A stretch of DNA of 9,950 nucleotides, taken from contig JAQBZY010000025.1 in assembly GCA_027620395.1 (NCBI GenBank), positions 1 through 9,950 on the forward strand, in the 5' to 3' direction. The translations under genes were made by a program, and so were the position numbers. The notes under the pieces are model-generated. The model had not been told where the DNA came from and ran no database searches. It saw only the letters and a program-made list of their open reading frames with translations. This DNA is from Pseudomonadota bacterium. GTDB lineage: Bacteria; Pseudomonadota; Alphaproteobacteria; Rhodospirillales; Casp-alpha2. This document shows positions 6,357 to 9,950 of the stretch, piece by piece. The stretch's first letter is position 1. Each line of letters starts with the position of its first letter.

Positions 6357-7619
6357 ATGAAAGCTCTCGAAGGCGTCAAAATTCTCGATTTCACCCACGT
6401 CCAGTCGGGCCCGACGTGCACCCAGTTGCTGGCCTGGCTCGGCGCCGACGTGATCAAAGTGGAACGGCCAGGCGTCGGCGATGCGACCCGCAAGCAATTG
6501 GTCGACGTGCCGGGCGCCGATTCGCTCTATTTCACCATGCTCAACCACAACAAACGCTCGATCACGCTGAACAGCAAGAACGCGACCGGCAAGGAAGTAC
6601 TGGAACGCCTGATCAAGACCTGTGACGTCTTGGTCGAAAACTTCGCGCCCGGCGCCTTGGACCGCATGGGCTTCACCTGGGAACGGATTCAGGAATTGAA
6701 CCCGAGGATGATCATGGCCTCGGTTAAGGGCTTTGGCCCTGGCAAATACGAGGATTGCAAGGTCTACGAGAACGTCGCGCAGTGCGCCGGCGGATCGGCC
6801 TCGACCACCGGGTTCGTCGACGGTCTGCCGCTGGTTACCGGCGCCCAGATCGGCGATTCCGGTACCGGCCTACATCTCGCTCTCGGCATCGTCGCGGCAC
6901 TTTATCAGCGCGAAAAGTCGGGCCGGGGTCAGAAGGTGCTGACCTCCATGCAGGACGGCGTGCTCAATCTTTGCCGGGTCAAGCTCCGGGACCAGCAACG
7001 CCTCGCCGCCGGCCCGCTCACGGAATATTCGCAGTTCGGCGACGGCGTTCCGTTCGGCGACGCGACGCCGCGCGCCGGCAATGATTCGGGCGGCGGCCAG
7101 CCAGGCCGGATTTTAAAATGCAAGGGCTGGGAGACCGATCCCAACGCCTACACGTATTTCATTACTCAGGCCCCGGCGTGGGAGAAAATCTGCGATCTGA
7201 TCGGCGAACCCGAATGGAAGACCAAGAAAGGCTACGCCAAGCCGTCGGAGCGTCTCGACAAGCTGAATGAAATCGAGCAATGGACCATGACCAGGACCAA
7301 GTTCGAGGTCATGGATCTTTGCAATCCGCTCGACATTCCGGTGGGGCCGATTCTGTCGATGAAGGAAATCTCCGAGGACGAAGGTCTCCGCGCCACCGGC
7401 ACCATCGTCGAGGTCGATCATCCGGAGCGCGGCAAGTATCTGTCGGTTGGCTGCCCGATCAAAATGTCGGACTCGCCGGTCGAGGTGACCCGTTCACCGC
7501 TGCTCGGCGAACACACCGAGGAAATATTGACGCAAGTGCTCGGCTATTCGGCGAGCGATTTCGACAGAATCAAGGCGTCCGGCGCGATCAGCGATCAGAA
7601 GGCCGCGGCCGCCGAGTGA
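6357..7619 (+). CDS. frc: Formyl-CoA:oxalate CoA-transferase
   Basis: Class III (CaiB/BaiF) CoA-transferase that moves CoA from formyl-CoA to oxalate, giving oxalyl-CoA for Oxc and releasing formate. The protein has 420 aa, against 416 for E. coli YfdW and 428 for Oxalobacter Frc. It keeps [10 protein letters not shown] with Gln16, [15 protein letters not shown] (94-108), [10 protein letters not shown], the catalytic Asp167 in [10 protein letters not shown] (which forms the aspartyl-CoA intermediate), KLRDQQRL (209-216) and the C-terminal SPLLGEHT. The position of Oxalobacter Trp48 holds Gln47, as in YfdW. The mobile tetraglycine loop is SGGGQ (244-248), and the Trp that normally follows QPG is Arg251. 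AGGAG at 6346-6350 precedes ATG by six bases. It sits between oxc and the formyltransferase-like gene, in the same operon. Confidence 0.95.
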   Translation: MKALEGVKILDFTHVQSGPTCTQLLAWLGADVIKVERPGVGDATRKQLVDVPGADSLYFTMLNHNKRSITLNSKNATGKEVLERLIKTCDVLVENFAPGALDRMGFTWERIQELNPRMIMASVKGFGPGKYEDCKVYENVAQCAGGSASTTGFVDGLPLVTGAQIGDSGTGLHLALGIVAALYQREKSGRGQKVLTSMQDGVLNLCRVKLRDQQRLAAGPLTEYSQFGDGVPFGDATPRAGNDSGGGQPGRILKCKGWETDPNAYTYFITQAPAWEKICDLIGEPEWKTKKGYAKPSERLDKLNEIEQWTMTRTKFEVMDLCNPLDIPVGPILSMKEISEDEGLRATGTIVEVDHPERGKYLSVGCPIKMSDSPVEVTRSPLLGEHTEEILTQVLGYSASDFDRIKASGAISDQKAAAAE

Positions 7620-7663
7620 TTGAGATCCGGGCCGCCGATGCGAGTGGCCGTTGACACTAAAAA

Positions 7664-7685
7664 GGGGCGCCGTTTCCGGCGTTCC
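7664..7685 (+). other. Stem-loop just upstream of the formyltransferase-like gene
   Basis: GGGGCGCCG (7664-7672) pairs with CGGCGTTCC (7677-7685) around TTTC; seven Watson-Crick and two G-U pairs form a nine-pair stem. It lies within an 83-base gap after frc and ends directly before the strong ribosome site GGAGGGAG (7687-7694). No T run follows. It could tune translation of the downstream gene or be a processing site. Confidence 0.3.
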
Positions 7686-7702
7686 CGGAGGGAGAACGAA
7701 AT

Positions 7703-8620
7703 ATGCGCGTCATCGTCATGGGCCAACAGGTGTTCGGGAAGGCGGCCCTCGAGAAAATTCTTGAACCCGGCGTCGACGAAGTGGTCGCGGTCTACACCGC
7801 GCCCGACAAGGAAGGCAAACCGGCCGACCCGATGAAGCAGGCTGCGATCAACCACAAGTTGGCGCTTTATCAGCCGGCCAACTTCAAGGACGATGCGGTC
7901 CTCGACGAGATGCGGGCCTTGAACGCCGACGTCATGATCATGGCCTTTGTGACAGTCTTCGTGCCGGAAGCGGCGCGCGACATTCCGAAGATGGGGTCGA
8001 TTTGCTTCCACCCGTCATTGTTGCCGCTGCACCGGGGGCCGAGCGCCATTAATTGGTCGATCATCTGGGGCGAAACCAAGACCGGGCTCTGCTGGTTCTA
8101 TCCGACCGACGGCTTGGACGAAGGCGAAATCCTGTTGATGAAAGAAGTCGAGATCGGCCCCGACGACACATTGGGCGACGTCTATTTCAAGAAGATATTC
8201 CCGCTCGGCGTCGATTCAACACTCGAAGTCCTCGACATGTATCGGGGCAACAAGCTGGTCCGCATCGGACAGGACGAAACCAAAGCGACCTACGAGAGCT
8301 GGTGCCGCAAGAAGGAATCCCAGATCGATTGGTCGAAGCCGGTGGCCGACGTCTACAATCTGATCCGCGGCACCAACCCGCAGCCCGGCGCCTGGACCAC
8401 GATCGGCGGCGAGGAACTGCAAATTTTCGATGCCCGCAAGACCGACGGCGCCGGCACTCCCGGCGACGTCGTTAGCATCGGCGATGACGGCGTCGTCGTT
8501 CAAGCCGACGGCGGGCGGATCATCGTCAAGCGCGTCCGCGCCAAGGGCGGCGACAAGATTCCGGCCGGCCAGTGGGCCGCCGGCGCCGACATCAAACCCG
8601 GCAGCAAATTAAGCAATTGA
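7703..8620 (+). CDS. Stand-alone formyltransferase / 10-formyl-THF hydrolase-like protein
   Basis: A 305-aa protein made of a formyltransferase N-domain (about 1-185) and a Fmt-type C-domain (about 205-300, from QIDWSKP to the C-terminal region). It aligns best, from memory, with the N-terminal hydrolase half of animal 10-formyl-THF dehydrogenase (ALDH1L1): the start VIVMGQQVFGKAAL, then CFHPSLLPLHRG with His103, and DGLDEGEIL with Asp139, then GAWTTIGGEELQIF. The His and Asp are the catalytic pair of the fold. The Asn that precedes this His by two in methionyl-tRNA formyltransferase is Cys101 here, arguing against a simple Fmt. There is no aldehyde dehydrogenase half. Lying between frc and fhs, it may release formate from 10-formyl-THF or pass formyl between CoA, folate and another acceptor; the reaction is not known. 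The start has GGAGGGAG eight bases upstream. Automatic annotation would probably call it methionyl-tRNA formyltransferase. Confidence 0.85.
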   Translation: MRVIVMGQQVFGKAALEKILEPGVDEVVAVYTAPDKEGKPADPMKQAAINHKLALYQPANFKDDAVLDEMRALNADVMIMAFVTVFVPEAARDIPKMGSICFHPSLLPLHRGPSAINWSIIWGETKTGLCWFYPTDGLDEGEILLMKEVEIGPDDTLGDVYFKKIFPLGVDSTLEVLDMYRGNKLVRIGQDETKATYESWCRKKESQIDWSKPVADVYNLIRGTNPQPGAWTTIGGEELQIFDARKTDGAGTPGDVVSIGDDGVVVQADGGRIIVKRVRAKGGDKIPAGQWAAGADIKPGSKLSN

Positions 8621-8667
8621 GCTAAAGCCCGCTCACACTGGAACACTTTAAACGGAAAGCAAAGATC

Positions 8668-9950
8668 ATGGCAAAGTCCGACATCGAAATTGCCCGCGAA
8701 GCAAAGCCGCTACACATCAACAAGATCGGTGCCAAGCTCGGCATCCCCGAGGCGCACCTACTGCCGTACGGTCACGACAAGGCGAAAGTGTCGGCGGAAT
8801 TCATCGAAAGCCTGGAAGGCAAGCCCTACGGTAAACTGATCCTGGTCACCGCCATCAACCCGACGCCGGCCGGCGAAGGCAAAACCACGACCACGGTCGG
8901 CCTCGGCGACGGCCTTAACCGGATCGGCAAGAAAGCCGCGATCTGCATCCGCGAAGCCTCGCTCGGGCCGAACTTCGGCATGAAGGGCGGCGCGGCTGGC
9001 GGCGGCTATTCCCAGGTCATTCCGATGGAGGACATGAACCTGCATTTCACTGGCGACTTCCACGCCATCACATCGGCGCATAATCTTCTTTCGGCGATGC
9101 TGGACAACCACATTTACTGGGGCAATGCGCTCGATATCGATGTCCGCCGAGTTGCCTGGCGCCGCGTGCTCGACATGAACGACCGCGCACTCCGCGAGGT
9201 TATCTGCTCCTTGGGCGGCGTCGCCAATGGCTTCCCACGCGAGGCCGGGTTCGATATCACGGTGGCGTCGGAAGTGATGGCTATTCTTTGTCTGGCCAGC
9301 GATCTCGCCGATCTCGAGAGCCGCTTGGGCGACATCATTGTCGCCTACAAGCGTGACAAGTCGCCGGTCTATTGCCGCGATATCAAGGCCGACGGCGCCA
9401 TGGCGGTGCTGCTCAAAGACGCGATGAAGCCGAATTTGGTACAGACACTCGAGAACAACCCGGCTTTCGTGCATGGCGGCCCGTTCGCCAACATCGCGCA
9501 TGGCTGCAACTCGGTAGTTGCGACCAAAACCGCGCTCAGGCTGGCCGACTACGTGGTGACCGAGGCCGGATTCGGCGCCGATCTGGGCGCCGAGAAGTTC
9601 TTCAACATCAAGTGCCGCAAGGCAGGTTTGAGCCCGAGCGCCGTGGTCATCGTCGCTACCATCCGCGCGCTTAAGTCGAACGGCGGCATCGCCAAGGACA
9701 AGCTCAACAACGAAAACGTCGATGCGCTCAAGGTCGGTTGCGCGAACCTCAGCCGTCACCTCGAGAATTTAGCCAAGTTCGGCGTGCCGGCGGTGGTCGC
9801 GATAAACCGCTTCCACACCGACACCGAGGCCGAGATCAAGGCGATCAAGGAATTCGCCGCGTCCAAGGGAACCGAAGCCATCCTCTGCGAACATTGGGCG
9901 AAGGGCTCGGAAGGCACCGAGGAACTGGCGAAGCAGGTGGTCAAGATCAT
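8668..9950 (+). CDS. fhs: Formate-tetrahydrofolate ligase, 3' end outside window
   Basis: Cytoplasmic enzyme (FtfL in methylotrophs) that makes 10-formyl-THF from formate, THF and ATP, the entry of formate into C1 assimilation. 427 of about 557 expected residues are present; the reading frame is open to the last base. The P-loop [10 protein letters not shown] lies at 66-75. The first family signature [14 protein letters not shown] is complete, and the second, [12 protein letters not shown], has Asn where many members have His. [12 protein letters not shown], normal for the family, follows. The start is ATG 8668, with only a weak GGA 11 bases upstream; the expected N-terminal pattern [14 protein letters not shown] supports it. 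It follows the formyltransferase-like gene by 47 bases with no terminator, so it is probably read as part of the oxalate operon. This links oxalate breakdown to folate-bound C1 units. Confidence 0.95.
   Translation, partial: MAKSDIEIAREAKPLHINKIGAKLGIPEAHLLPYGHDKAKVSAEFIESLEGKPYGKLILVTAINPTPAGEGKTTTTVGLGDGLNRIGKKAAICIREASLGPNFGMKGGAAGGGYSQVIPMEDMNLHFTGDFHAITSAHNLLSAMLDNHIYWGNALDIDVRRVAWRRVLDMNDRALREVICSLGGVANGFPREAGFDITVASEVMAILCLASDLADLESRLGDIIVAYKRDKSPVYCRDIKADGAMAVLLKDAMKPNLVQTLENNPAFVHGGPFANIAHGCNSVVATKTALRLADYVVTEAGFGADLGAEKFFNIKCRKAGLSPSAVVIVATIRALKSNGGIAKDKLNNENVDALKVGCANLSRHLENLAKFGVPAVVAINRFHTDTEAEIKAIKEFAASKGTEAILCEHWAKGSEGTEELAKQVVKI

Noticed and set aside
7651..7680. Consensus -35 TTGACA in the gap after frc
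   Set aside because: The following 15-20 bases form the GC-rich stem-loop and contain nothing like a -10.
8758..9759. 333-codon ORF antisense to fhs
   Set aside because: Shadow of the formate-THF ligase, whose signatures are intact on the plus strand; the antisense product is Arg/Asp/His-rich with no known fold.

Overview
The window looks like an alphaproteobacterial chromosome segment. It is GC-rich with strong G/C at third codon positions, and it carries a fused NuoE-NuoF formate dehydrogenase subunit that I recognise as close in layout to Methylobacterium Fdh1B. The assignment to Alphaproteobacteria is an inference from protein resemblance only. Coding is dense, no gene looks broken, and I see no RNA genes, insertion sequences, prophage or CRISPR. 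The first and last genes are cut by the window edges.

Layout. Positions 1-1325 (minus strand) hold a small isochorismatase-fold cysteine hydrolase followed by the NAD+-dependent formate dehydrogenase beta subunit (cut off at base 1), behind a candidate promoter at 1355-1384. Positions 1398-3451 (minus strand) encode a two-subunit ADP/GDP-forming acyl-CoA synthetase of the SucC/SucD (MtkA/MtkB) family, beta subunit first. Positions 3452-3775 are a divergent control region with two copies of ATGGTATACCAC in opposite orientation, each overlapping the -10 of a candidate promoter. Positions 3776-9950 (plus strand) form a likely operon: GntR/FCD regulator, oxalyl-CoA decarboxylase (oxc), formyl-CoA:oxalate CoA-transferase (frc), a stand-alone formyltransferase/formyl-THF hydrolase-like protein, and formate-THF ligase (fhs/ftfL, cut off at the right edge).

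How the genes fit together. Frc moves CoA from formyl-CoA to oxalate, and Oxc decarboxylates oxalyl-CoA to formyl-CoA and CO2, so the pair turns oxalate into formate plus CO2. Formate can then be oxidised to CO2 with NADH by the formate dehydrogenase, or loaded on tetrahydrofolate by Fhs for C1 assimilation. The formyltransferase-like protein sits at the formyl-CoA/formate/formyl-THF junction, and its exact reaction is unknown. The divergent CoA ligase would give a way to make the first acyl-CoA that the Frc/Oxc cycle needs. Its subunits have lost several loop residues typical of succinyl-CoA synthetase, which makes it the most interesting candidate here for a new activity (for instance an oxalate-CoA ligase). 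The twin operators suggest that the GntR protein controls both this ligase and the oxalate operon.
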